Below, piece by piece: positions 1-10,448 of a stretch of 64,000 bases of DNA (the first letter of the stretch is position 1; each line of letters starts with the position of its first letter). Under the pieces are notes generated by a model, which had not been told where the DNA came from, ran no database searches, and worked only from the letters and a program-made list of their open reading frames with translations. This DNA is from Earliella scabrosa. Taxonomy: Eukaryota; Basidiomycota; Agaricomycetes; Polyporales; Polyporaceae. The position numbers were made by a program, and so were the translations under genes. Location of the stretch: the NCBI GenBank assembly GCA_022605405.1, contig JABYQQ010000009.1:682001-746000 (forward strand). The letters run 5' to 3'.

Positions 1-550
1 CCGGGTGCGCTCATCTGAGCCAGGAGATCCTCGAGGCCTTCCATATCGCGCTTATCCTTGATCTCCTCGTTGGATTTCGCGGGATCCGTGAGCTCCGCGC
101 CATCGTCATCCTCGTCCATCGGGCGGGCAGACTCGAGGTGCTCGCGGGCGTGCGCGATCGCCTCCAAGTCCGGGGGAGCGATGTCTGAGAATCGGACGTT
201 CGCAAGGGTGGTGGCAATCCCTCTGACTTGTTCGAGAAGGGCTGCGTGGTCTTGTGGGTTGCGGGAGAGGAACGCTAGGAGCGCGGAGCAGAGGCCGCGG
301 AGGATGCCCAGCTCGCGGCCGGTGGGTGCGCCGACCTGGGCGAAGCCGTCATCGAAGCCTTGCTGTAGGGCGGACTCTTTCCCGGCTGTTATGCCCTCTC
401 TATAGCCTGCCTGTGCCGTCGGGCTCGTCTTGTTGTGCGGAGGGCAGGGAGGGCAAGAGGACGTACGTTCGTGAAATCAGAGGAGATCTTCTCCCATTCC
501 GCATCCCGCAATGCCGTAGGATCGTTGCTCCAGAAAGCTTCGTCATCCAT
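1..550 (-). CDS. YAE1: YAE1-like protein (Fe-S assembly adaptor), C-terminus cut by window edge
   Basis: Exons 550-467 and 410 to the window edge, with a 56-nt GT-AG intron (466-411) that keeps frame. The N-terminus (MDDEAFWSND...) is followed from residue 29 by the Gly-x3-Gly repeats of the Yae1 N-terminal domain (GYREGITAGKESALQQGFDD). After the domain comes an acidic helical stretch (DEDDDGAEL) and the frame is still open at base 1. In yeast, Yae1 with Lto1 links the cytosolic iron-sulfur targeting complex to the ribosome-recycling ATPase Rli1/ABCE1; that role is assigned here by family. The start is the first ATG before the conserved N-terminal acidic-aromatic motif. The C-terminal part lies outside the window. 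Confidence 0.85.
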
Positions 551-1891
551 CTGTTCGAGCTGACAAGTGTTGCGTGTTGCAATGAGAGGAATGGGATGAG
601 GAGAAGAGTGGGAGGAGAAAGGATGGAAGGACGTACTTGGAAGTGGCCGGAGGAAGGGTCGGAGGCCGGGCCGACATCGGTAGCTCGAGCGCCAACGTAT
701 GTATGCCAGGGTCAGATTCACGCTATGACCTCGAACATGATAACCTTCAAGCACCAAAGCTTCAGGGATACAGCTGGAGAATTCATGGGATGCATGCCCG
801 GGGTGGACATGTGCGCCGCCGCGTTTATACTTCCCATCATCCCGACGTCTCAACAGAAAGAAAGCAAGGCGTGCGAAGAGTATAAAACCGCTCTTGATCC
901 ATCCTTACGCAAATCTGCACGATTTCCGGACAATGTGAATGCGGTCTCGTCTTGTCTGGATGTCAGAGGCACTCCACATGTGAGCACATGTGGGTTTGCG
1001 CTGTTTGCGCGGTGCGCCCACCGTCATCCTGCATCACGCCTCCGGCCCACTTGGAGTCATTCATCCTCTGACGATTCTAGAGATGCCACGTCGAATGGGC
1101 CGACTTGGGGCTAACGGGAAAAATGTCACACCTGACGTTCACCGCATTCAATCACATCGAGCGTGAGATGTGCAGTGGTGTGGGCCGACAGTGGCCGATA
1201 TCGGAGCACAGTAAGTAGAACACAAAGCTGCACAGTAGTCTCAGAGTTCATGAGACCTACGACGTGGTGGGTAGCCTCGTGAAGCAGCGAAACAGTCTCA
1301 GAGTAGACGGCATCGGGAACTTGGCCCGGGGGATCGGCAGATGTGTACTTACCTAACATGAGTCTGTGCGACTCTGTACCACCGAGTTCGCCGGTGACGA
1401 TCACTGTCTGACGTACTGGGCATCGAAAGGTAGTGGTTCTTCCCCGCAGAGTTCGAAAGCGTCTATTACGGTGAGAAACGAAGAGGGCATGGGAGGGACA
1501 AGGGGCAGTCGAGGTACCACCTGGTGCACACTTTCGCCCAGGAAAGTAGAGATGTAGTATGCCGTCGACTGGTCTGGTGCGATCTTTGCGCAGGAAGTGT
1601 TGATTGACACAGAGGTGGACTGGACTCTGGAGTCAGTAGGTGGAAGGTGGGGAAAGGCAGTGGCCACGAGCGCTACACCGGAAGTAAATGTGCGCTGACA
1701 TAAGCCGGAGTAGTCAATTCTCGTGGGACGACCTGCCGGATTTGGGTGTACCTGGAAAACGATATAACCGTCCGAGACGTACCATTGACCTCCAACTTTT
1801 ACCGTCAACCGCGCTCTCTTCCTCCTTCCCTCCTCCTTCCCTCTTCTTTTCTTTCTCCTCCTTTGCCTTGTCGTCGGCACACTCGTCGGCC
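551..1891. other. Intergenic region between YAE1 and CPR
   Basis: This stretch separates two divergent genes, so it should hold both promoters. Open frames exist on both strands, for example + strand 254-1114 and - strand 1126-1404 and about 1401-1720. None shows a recognisable domain or a convincing exon chain. The minus-strand frame near 1400-1700 reads somewhat protein-like, but I could not join it to anything. Confidence 0.5.
1815..1862 (+). promoter_or_regulatory. Pyrimidine-rich tract upstream of the CPR start codon
   Basis: A nearly pure C/T run ends about 30 nt before the CPR ATG. CT-rich tracts just upstream of start codons are common around transcription starts of highly expressed fungal genes. 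The same kind of tract occurs near 42165-42215, upstream of the methyltransferase. Confidence 0.45.
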
Positions 1892-4251
1892 ATGGCTTCT
1901 TCATCCGACGTCCTCGTCCTCACCCTCGGGGTGGTCCTCGCCGCCCTGTACCTCTTCCGCGACCAGCTTTTCGCCGCATCCAAGCCCAAGTCCGTTCCCG
2001 TCTCCTCGTCGAAAGCAAATGCTGGCGGAGGGAACCCCCGGGACTTCATTGCGAAGATGAAGGAAGGCGTCAGTATCAAGCCTCATCTTGACACGTACGC
2101 ATTTCCGGCTAACATGCAACGTGTCCTCAGAAAAAGCGCATCGTTATCTTCTACGGCTCGCAAACTGGTACTGCGGAGGAGTACGCCATCCGTCTCGCTA
2201 AGGAGGCTAAGCAGAAGTTTGGCCTGGCATCCCTCGTTTGCGACCCTGAGGAATACGATTTCGAGAACCTTGATCAGGTCCCCGAGGATTGTTGCGTCTT
2301 CTTCGTCATGGCTACTTACGGCGAGGGTGAGCCCACCGATAACGCGGTCACGCTCTGCCAGAACCTCTCCGACGACAGCTTCGAGTTTTCCAACGGCGAG
2401 CACAAGCTCGAGGGTCTCAAGTACGTCGTCTTCGGTCTCGGCAACAAGACGTACGAGCACTACAACCTCATCTCCCGCAACGTCGATGCCGATCTCACCA
2501 AGATGGGTGCCATCCGTATCGGGCAGCGTGGAGAGGGTGATGACGACAAGAGCATGGAGGAAGACTATCTGGAGTGGAAGGATGGCATGTGGGAGGAGTT
2601 CGCCCGGGTCATGGGTGTCGAGGAAGGTCAGGGCGGTGATTCACCTGACTTCGTCGTCACCGAAGTCGCGGACCACTCACCGGAGAAGGTTTACCTCGGT
2701 GCGTCCAGGATGTGCCATGGAACTCTATATAGGATATCTGACAGCCAGAGTAGGGGAGCTCTCCGCCCGCGCTCTCACCCGGTCGAAGGGCATCCACGAT
2801 GCCAAGAACCCCTACCCGGCCCCCATCACCGTCGCTCGCGAACTCTTTGAGGAGGGTGCTGACCGGAACTGCATCCACGTCGAACTCAACACTGAGAACT
2901 CCGGTATCACCTACCAGCATGGCGACCATGTCGGCGTTTGGCCATCGAACGCTGAGGCTGAGGTCGAGCGTCTGCTCTGCGCCCTTGGCCTTCACGATAA
3001 GAAGGACGCCGTCATCCAGATTGAGTCGCTTGACCCTGCTCTTGCGAAGGTACCCTTCCCGGTCCCTACTACGTATGTCACCGTCCTTCGTCACTACATC
3101 GATATCAGCGCGGTCGCTGGTCGTCAAATCCTTGGTGTATTATCCAAGTTCGCTCCTACCCCGGAGGCTGAGGCGTTCCTCAAGAACCTCAACTCCAACA
3201 AGGAGGAATACAACAACATCGTCAACCACGGTTGCCTGAAGCTCGGAGAGGTTCTCCAGCTCGCTGCCGGTAACGATCTTGGCGTTTTCCCCACTCCCGA
3301 GAACACTACGGCGTGGAAGATCCCATTCGACATCATCGTCTCCTCTATCCCCCGTCTCCAGCCTCGTTACTACTCGATCTCCTCCAGTCCCAAGCTCCAC
3401 CCCCACTCGATTCACGTTACCTGCGTTGTCCTCAAGTACGAATCCATCCCCAACGAGCGCGTTAGCACGCGTTGGGTCTTCGGTACTGGCTCCAACTTCC
3501 TGCTTAACCTCAAGTATGCCGCGAACGGCGAGCAGGCACCACTCGTTGACAGCAAGGAGGAACCCGCCCGTGTGTTGACTCCCCAGTATGCGATCGAGGG
3601 TCCTCGTGGCGCATACAAGCAGGAGACCGTCTACAAGGTTCCCATCCACGTCCGTCGTTCCACTTTCCGTCTGCCCACAAACCCGAAGAGCCCAGTCATC
3701 ATGATTGGTCCTGGTACTGTGAGTGTCACATGCCCCGTCTGTGGTATGTCATGATGTTGATGAAGTTGGTGCAGGGTGTCGCACCATTCCGTGGCTTTGT
3801 CCAGGAGCGTGTCGCGATGGCGCGTCGCACGATCGAGAAGAACGGTCCTGAGGGTCTCGCCGACTGGGGCAGCATCCGCTTGTACTTCGGCTGCAGGACG
3901 TCGAAGCAAGATTTCCTGTACAAGGACGAGTGGCCCGAGTACGCGAAGGAGCTCCACGGCAAGTTCACGCTGCGCTGTGCGTTCTCGCGCGAGGTCTACA
4001 AGCCGGACGGTGGCAAGATCTACGTCCAGGACCTGCTCTGGGAGGACCGCGAGACCGTCGCTGATGCCATCCTTAACGGGAAGGGCTACGTGTACATTTG
4101 CGGTGACGCGCGCAGCATGAGCAAGGCGGTCGAGGAGACGCTGTGCAAGATCCTGGGCGAGGCGAAGGGCGGCAGTGCGGAGGCTGAGGGCGCTGCGGAG
4201 GTCAAGCTGCTCAAGGAGCGGAGCAGGTTCTTGACGGATGTCTGGAGTTGA
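1892..4251 (+). CDS. CPR: NADPH-cytochrome P450 reductase
   Basis: Four exons (1892-2068, 2131-2698, 2754-3718, 3775-4251) give 728 residues, the usual length. CPR passes electrons from NADPH through FAD and FMN to microsomal P450s at the ER. The N-terminal anchor is at residues about 8-25 (LVLTLGVVLAALYLF). The FMN site YGSQTGTAEEYA begins near 67 and is followed by TYGEGEPTDNA and GLGNKTYEHYN. The FAD motif RYYSISSSP is near 452 and the NADPH-site motif PGTGVAPFRGF near 567, crossing the last junction. The protein ends in DVWS, with the family's penultimate-region Trp that stacks on FAD. All introns are GT-AG and 55-62 nt. SHE9 follows on the same strand 389 bp downstream. White-rot fungi usually have one CPR serving many P450s, so this is probably a core gene. 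Confidence 0.97.
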
Positions 4252-4640
4252 GCGGGGGATAGATGGTCGCGCTTTACGCGCATGCACTACACTTATATCG
4301 ACTCTCATTTGCTGTGTGGGCTTTGTTTGTTTCTTCTCTCTATAGCATGATCGAGCTTTCCTCTCACCTCTAGAGCGACTGTCGTGCGATAGATAGACTA
4401 CTGTATAATGTACGATCTACGAGCTCGCTATCCGTGGTGGGACGTGTGCTCTGGCAGGATCTAAGTAGTCACTGAAGTCAGATCTCCGTCGGGCAGTATT
4501 GTCGGGAAGCGCGGCAGAGCACCTCGGGGCGGCGCGGAGATGCGGGGGAAACGGCCCTCATGCCGCCCAATCGTGCGTTTCCACTTGACTCTGACTTCCA
4601 CCTCGACCGCCCTTGCGACCTCGGGCTTGCTTGGACGGTC
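4252..4640. other. CPR 3' region and SHE9 promoter
   Basis: No gene seen. It should hold the CPR 3' UTR and the start of the next transcription unit. An in-frame ATG at 4560 would extend SHE9 by 27 residues, but the downstream ATG fits a mitochondrial presequence better. Confidence 0.5.
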
Positions 4641-5917
4641 ATGTACCGTCGTGCCCTACGAACTCCTTCACCTGCGTTGCGATCACCTGCTTTCTACACC
4701 ACTACATCTCGGACAACCACGCTATGCTATAGACCTTCTCTTAATGCGCTATCACGCTGTTACTCCACGCCGGCACACCCTCCACACGACAAACAAGTGC
4801 AGCCACCTCCAGCTCAAACACTATCATCGCCAGACGATCCCCCTGATGTACAATCCAAGGCAACAGCGGGACCACCACAGGGAGAGTCACAAGCGGGAAC
4901 AAGCGGGACGAATGCAGACCAACTCGACGAGGTTAAGGCTCGCGTGAAGGAGTGGAGCCACGATGCGGTTCAGAGCATGCGGCAGCGCGGGGACGAGTTC
5001 ACTGCGAGGGTCGCGAGGACATTCGCACAGCTCGGGAGCGAGTTGAACAGAGTGACGGGGTACGGGGAGATCGAGGCCTTGAAGCGCAAGGTCGTCGAGC
5101 AAGGTGCGTTCCTTCCCGCCCACGCATGTCCCCGACAGCGTACTCAATGGGCATGATTTGGTGATGCGTAGAGGCCCGCATCTACAACGCGCGAGAAGCA
5201 GCCCGCCAGGCCAAGGACGCGTACGACACCGCCGTGCTCCAGCGCGCCAAGTCGCAGCGCGAAGTGAACGACCTGCTCCAGCGCAAGTCGCACTGGACGG
5301 ACGAGGACGTGAGCCGGTTCACGACGCTCGTGCGCGAGGACCACGCGCGGGAGCACGACGAGTCGCGCGCGAAGGCGGCCGCGGCCGCCGCCGAGGACGC
5401 GGTCGAGCGCGAGTTCAGCGAGCTCATGCGCGTCATCCTCAACCGCTACCACGAGGAGCAGGCGTGGTCGGACAAGATCCGGAGTGCGTCGACGTACGGC
5501 TCGCTCGCCGCGCTCGCGCTCAACATGGCCGTCTTCGTGCTCGCGATCGTCCTCGTCGAGCCGTGGAAGCGCCGCCGGCTCGCGCAGACGTTCGAGCGCA
5601 AGGTCGAGGAGATGAGCGCGCAGACCGAGGCCGCGTTCCGGGAGACCACGGACGCGCTGGCGGGGAGGATGGACGAGCAGGCGAGGATGCTGAGCGCGGT
5701 GCTTGAGACGGTGCACCTGGCGACGCACGTCTCTCCTGCGGAGCAGGCGGAGGTCGAGGCAGAGGTCAGGGCGGAGCGGACACGAACTGAGCTGCCGGAG
5801 GATGGAGAGCGAATACGTGCGGTGCCGAGGACCGAGAAGGAGATGCTGCTGGCGGTGGGGGCGAGCGCGGCTGCTGCTGGGGTGCTTGGCTGGCTTGCAC
5901 GTAGTTGGTACGGATGA
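4641..5917 (+). CDS. SHE9: SHE9/MDM33-like mitochondrial inner-membrane protein
   Basis: Two exons (4641-5103, 5172-5917; 68-nt intron) encode 402 residues. The N-terminus is a presequence-like Arg/Ser/Thr-rich stretch (MYRRALRTPSPALRSP). A long alpha-helical, charged, coiled-coil region follows (residues about 105-255, with LLQRKSHWTDEDVSRFTTLV). A transmembrane helix (LAALALNMAVFVLAIVLV) is near 265-285, then another coiled coil, and a second hydrophobic helix (LLAVGASAAAAGVLGWLA) near the C-terminus. This two-helix, coiled-coil layout and the HWT-x-x-DV-x-RFT-x-L-x-R motif are typical of She9/Mdm33, which shapes the mitochondrial inner membrane. The molecular function is known only from yeast phenotypes. 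Confidence 0.88.
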
Positions 5918-7609
5918 TTGCCAACTTGAATAGATCAGGTTCGTCGCACATCTCAGCTTCCTCTTCGACTGCTGGGGACAAGAGCTTTGTGGCGTCCGCG
6001 TGCGTTCCCTTGATGTTCGCGTGCAGCTGATCTTCACCGGCAATTCTTCCGCCACTCACATCTTCTCTCAACACTGGCGGTTCAGCTGCGACCCTAAGAC
6101 ATGCGAGTAAGTTGTGCGGGCTTTCAAGGGCTTCTACGATTCCTGATGACGATTGGTATCTCTCTCACAGGGTCTCCATTGCTCCTACCGATCCGGTCAG
6201 GATCAGTTTGCCACTTGCCACCCTGACCTGAGTTCGGACATGGATTTCGAACCTGCATCCTGACATCCGCACCCTGGGTGCGCAAGTGTGGTTGAGGATA
6301 AACTTTTGTTGCGTGCTGCTTGCCAATTCCACATGAAGCGCCTTTGCATTCGTACCCTGAACAGAGGTAGGCATTGGATTGTGGTGGTCTCCAGGCAGTC
6401 GCAAAGAAGGTGGGGATAGTTCGGTTGGGCGGGATGCCGCAGAGAGGCCTATGCAGACAGACAGCATGTCCCTGGCATGCCCCTTCAATACTCTCACTGA
6501 TCGGCGAACTTCAGCTCATGCTGCTGAATCCGGGTTTCTCTCAAAGTGCGTCCATGGGTACCGTTGTATGGTTGATGATGTCTTACAGATACTCGATGGC
6601 CTAGGTCATGACTTGCTGCTATAGCTGGCCCACCTACCAGATGGATGCAATACTCACCCAATCGGAGGATCTTACCGAAGGTTCAGCGGTCCCATCAAAG
6701 ACGCACTCCCATGGAAGGATCATGCTGCTCTCGGACGCCTTCTGCATTGACACGGCCGCCCTGTGACACTACTCAACGTCCCGATGCGACCTCACACCGT
6801 AGAGTTTGCAGGATGTTCACAGTCTTATCACGAAGAACAGAAGTACGACCGTCGTCGAAGTTGATGAACATACTCCTTATACGTACGGGAGCTAACAAGG
6901 TGGCACTCAAGGACCCAGGAATCTTTCACGAAATTGTCGGTGCACCAGAGTGAGGCTGTGTTTGTATCTTCAGCGCGTAGTAAGGAGCGGACGGCTGCAT
7001 CTTCGTGGCGTGTGGTTGGACGTCATCACTGTTCCATCTGCCCGCGCAACGACCACTCAAAACACTGTTTCGTTGGGCGGACCCGAAGACAGCAGCCGCT
7101 GACCGCCAGACGTTGTCCAGTAGTCGAGAGCGACGGTCAAGGTAGCGAGGAAGCACGGTGAGTTCATGCTTTGGTAACCCGCATTACGTTGCGGTTTCCC
7201 TGACATTAAATTAGAAACGGGCAGCACGGGTGCGATCAACGCCGAATAGTCCTCCTGCACGCGCTACGCCGCCATGCAGGTCGGTTCTTCGACTTCTGCT
7301 AGCCATATGCGGCCACTAGTGCGGCGGGTTTTGGCCACGCCACTCTTCTCCCTTCTCATATGCTGGCATCGAAGGTTGGCGCGGGCCATGCTATGCGAGA
7401 CACCCGTTGCATTGGACGCAGCGTTCCAGCAAAGGGTCGAGCAGCATAAATCAACGGGGTGCGTTCGTACACTTCTCGTCGGCCTCTATCGAAGGGGAGA
7501 AGCTGATAGTGCTCAGCCCGCGGGACGCATTCCGGTGAACTTGATCAGCGCTTGCGTTCAGTATAAGTAGGGTCTCGGGATTTACGCAGCGTCTTCAGAG
7601 CAACCGACC
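5918..7609. other. Gene-poor 1.7-kb stretch
   Basis: Several open frames of 60-110 codons occur on both strands, but none shows a domain, a consistent splice chain or similarity to the neighbours. It may contain decayed sequence. The last 100 bases are the promoter of the DUF6534 gene. Confidence 0.45.
7562..7568 (+). promoter_or_regulatory. TATA-like box of DUF6534-1
   Basis: TATAAGT lies 48 nt before the ATG at 7610. The paralog at 16010 has the identical heptamer 59 nt before its start, which supports a shared core promoter. Confidence 0.5.
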
Positions 7610-9372
7610 ATGGCCGACGACCCCTCGCAACCTCCCGTGTCAAGCGAGATCTTGCTCCGGTACGTGTTGCACTGTTTGCACTCATCGCAAGAGCGAACTT
7701 CGCGGCTGACCGCAAGGTTGCATAGCATCGGTCCCATCGTTTGTGCTATACCGCTCCCATGCTCGTTCCAAAAGCGTTGACGCCCTTGCAGCTTATAGGT
7801 GCTTTGCTCTCATGGATGCTCTTCGGCATCTCCATCGTGCAGCTCTGTGCGTCCACGTCTCTGCCGTGTCGGCTTGCGTCATCCGTTTTATTTTTGGCTG
7901 ATACGTTGTCAGACATCTTCCATGTATCATTCCCGAAAGAGCGTCGCGCAATCCTGGTGTCGGTGTACACCATATTCGCGCTGGACATCTTTCAGAGCAT
8001 CGTCGTTGCATGTGAGGCATGGCAGACACTTTGTGCTGGCTGGGGTCGCCCCATCAACCTTCAGTTCCCTGGGTGGACGTTTACAGGACTTCCAATCGTG
8101 TCAAGCATAAGTGAGCATTCCCTCAGTCAATACCTCGACATGGCTGACGAGTGCGACAGTATCCACTTGGGTCCAGTTCTTCTATGCATGGCGAATCCAT
8201 CGCCTTGGCAATTGGACAGTGGTGCCAGTCATAATCGTCATTGTGAGCCTTTGCTGCGTTGATCCAAGGCGACCAGCACGATCTTACCCGGTCTGCCCCA
8301 GACTGCGCTAGCTCAAGCCGGAGGAGCCTGTGCAATAGCCATTTCGGTGAGTCTGCATCACCTGCGCTTGCGCCGTTGCTCACCCGCGACCCCCGGCAGT
8401 TCATCTTCCTCAAGGACATCGAGCGCCTGCATGACGTGAACATGTTCGCGCGGACCATTGTGGGCAGTCCGCACATTCGCCGCTTAGGCGTCGCGCTGAC
8501 CACCCAATGATACTTACAGGTGTGGCTGGGCGGTAGCGCGTTCACCGATATAGTGCGTCTCACATGCCGACATCTCCGTCATCTGACCGCATGCTGACAG
8601 CGGGCGTCGGACACAGACTATCATGGTGTCCATGGTGTATCTGGTCGGTATCATCCCACACCAGCTTGCGCGTTGCGGTATGCTGACGACCCATCCAGCT
8701 GTACAGCGTCAAGCAGAGAACGAGCGCATTCGAGCGCGGTGGGCTGATGGTCAACCGACTCATTCGATTGACCGTCGAGACGGGGTGCGCATGCGCCATT
8801 TCCGCCGTGCTGGAGCTCGGGTTCTTCCTCGGGATCCCGCAGACGAACATTCATCTCATTGTGTAAGCCCTATCGTCGCCTTCCAGCCAGCCCTGCACTC
8901 ACCGTACACACTTGACGTTGTTCAGCGCGCTCATCCTAAGCAAAGGTACGATAATCACTCGTGTCCATGAGTGACCGACGGGGCTGATGACGACCGGCGG
9001 ATAGTCTACTCGAATACGCTTATGACCTCGCTGAACTCCCGTGCACGCATCGGGCAGCGTGGTACCGAGTATACCACGGCGGCTTCGAGCATGGCATTCA
9101 GGAACAATGGCACGCTCGCAGACACGGAAGGTGGCCTCACCTCGGTGGCCATCCAGATCTCGCAAGGGACAGAGTCCGACACTGCGGCGTCGGGCAGGTC
9201 GGTCGACGACAAGTTTGCGCAGGTGCGTCACTGCTGCGCTGCTACCGTGTGTTGTGGCGTTGTTGCACCATCGCTCACAGTGTATCAACAGGGCTGGGAT
9301 GTCGAGATGAACCCAGTTCCCCAGACACGACGGAAAAGGGACCAGAAGGACATTAGTTTCATTGAGCCCTGA
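7610..9372 (+). CDS. DUF6534 multi-pass membrane protein, copy 1
   Basis: Thirteen exons (7610-7659, 7726-7738, 7792-7846, 7913-8110, 8160-8242, 8302-8346, 8400-8459, 8520-8552, 8617-8643, 8699-8862, 8926-8945, 9005-9222, 9292-9372) give 348 residues. About seven hydrophobic helices are followed by a polar Ser/Thr-rich tail. Family marks include GPILIGALLSWMLFGISIVQ, the loop CEAWQTLCAGWGRPINLQFP, WVQFFYAWRI and the conserved ending of the last helix, SK-VYSNTLMTSLNSR. DUF6534 is a large Agaricomycete family of unknown function; its seven-helix layout resembles receptor-like or ion-handling proteins, but no activity is proven. Exon 2 is only 13 nt. The first eleven exons match the copy at 16010 nucleotide for nucleotide in length. 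A GMC oxidoreductase gene follows 1.1 kb downstream on the same strand. Confidence 0.88.
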
Positions 9373-10448
9373 GCGACCGCGGAGAATGGGAGGAGGCAGG
9401 AGTTCCTGGCATGACTCTGACGACACATCCACCGTAAGCGTGGACGCCGACTTTGCATTGCTTCTTCACCACCGGTTTCTGCTGATAGGCCATGATGTCC
9501 GGTCCACTTAGGGACTCGGAGTCTTCTGAACGGAAATGCGTAAATTATGGGTTTGTGCAGAGTCAGTGGGACGATCGGTACGACTCGCGTTTGGGCAAAC
9601 ATAATGATTTTTGGAGGCAATGCCATGCAGCTGTTGCCAGCCAACCTCCAGCAGCATCCAGGCAAGGACTACTTACATCGTATGTAGTGCCGGCTGCGGC
9701 TGCCGCGCTTGTGGGTGGCCAACGGGCGCTTACCACTGTTTGTATCACTTTGGGGCAGAGTGTCCTCGATCAGTCTTGTTGAACTGCTCAGCAGCCACTG
9801 ACGAGGCATTTCCCTCTCTATCACATCGCAGCCTCTGCGTTATACTCCCTCACCGATGTAGGCCAAGCCGCAGGCGATCCGCCTTGCCGTAAACGGAGCT
9901 GAACGATGCCGAGAAGCCGTGCGCTCCAGTCGCACGCACACGTATGGACGCCATTAATCTCCCTTACGTATCCTACCATCTTCTTTCTCCCTTCTCATGT
10001 GTTGAAAGGGATGGGAGCTCATGACATGCATGCCAATGAGCTTCTACCTGAGAAGCAGAGGTCAAGGGCCCGGTCTTCGCATCTCATTTTCTCGGTACGT
10101 TTACTCTCTCAGCGAATGATAGCATTCATTAACGTGCCTTGAAGCAGCGCTTCCTCCACAAGCTCTAGCATTCACGCTGCGCAAATACCTCACCATTGAC
10201 AGGTGTGGTGTTCAAATTCCCGTGTCAACTCTGTTGCGACCATAATCAAGCCGCTGCCCGGCTACCAATCGTGTTCAGGGCTCGAACACGATCTGCACTG
10301 AAGGCACGGTCCAAGATTATCACGCCATGCGGACTCCGCCGCGGCCTTATAAGCTCCGAGTGCCCCACAGCGTGCCCGTCGGCATCACTCAATCCCTCGC
10401 CCCTGCGAGCCTCAGCAGTTCACGACCTCTACTAACGTGACCGTCGGT
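9373..10448. other. Spacer between DUF6534-1 and GMC-1
   Basis: No gene supported. Short open frames (for example + 9492-9782) carry no recognisable motif. The 3' end contains the GMC-1 promoter. Confidence 0.5.
10347..10353 (+). promoter_or_regulatory. TATA-like element of GMC-1
   Basis: TTATAAG about 96 nt before the ATG at 10449. GMC-2 has CATAAAAAT about 85 nt upstream, and GMC-3 has CCATAAAAG about 70 nt upstream on the minus strand. Confidence 0.4.

Noticed and set aside
254..1114. Long + strand open frame over the YAE1 gene and its promoter
   Set aside because: It is antisense to clear YAE1 coding sequence, has no domain and lacks a plausible continuation.
1126..1720. Possible minus-strand gene upstream of CPR
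   Set aside because: Two open frames look slightly protein-like, but no family, no consistent junction and no clear start were found.
5144..6055. 303-codon minus-strand open frame
   Set aside because: It is the antisense shadow of SHE9 exon 2 in GC-rich sequence, composed of Arg/Leu-rich low-complexity residues.
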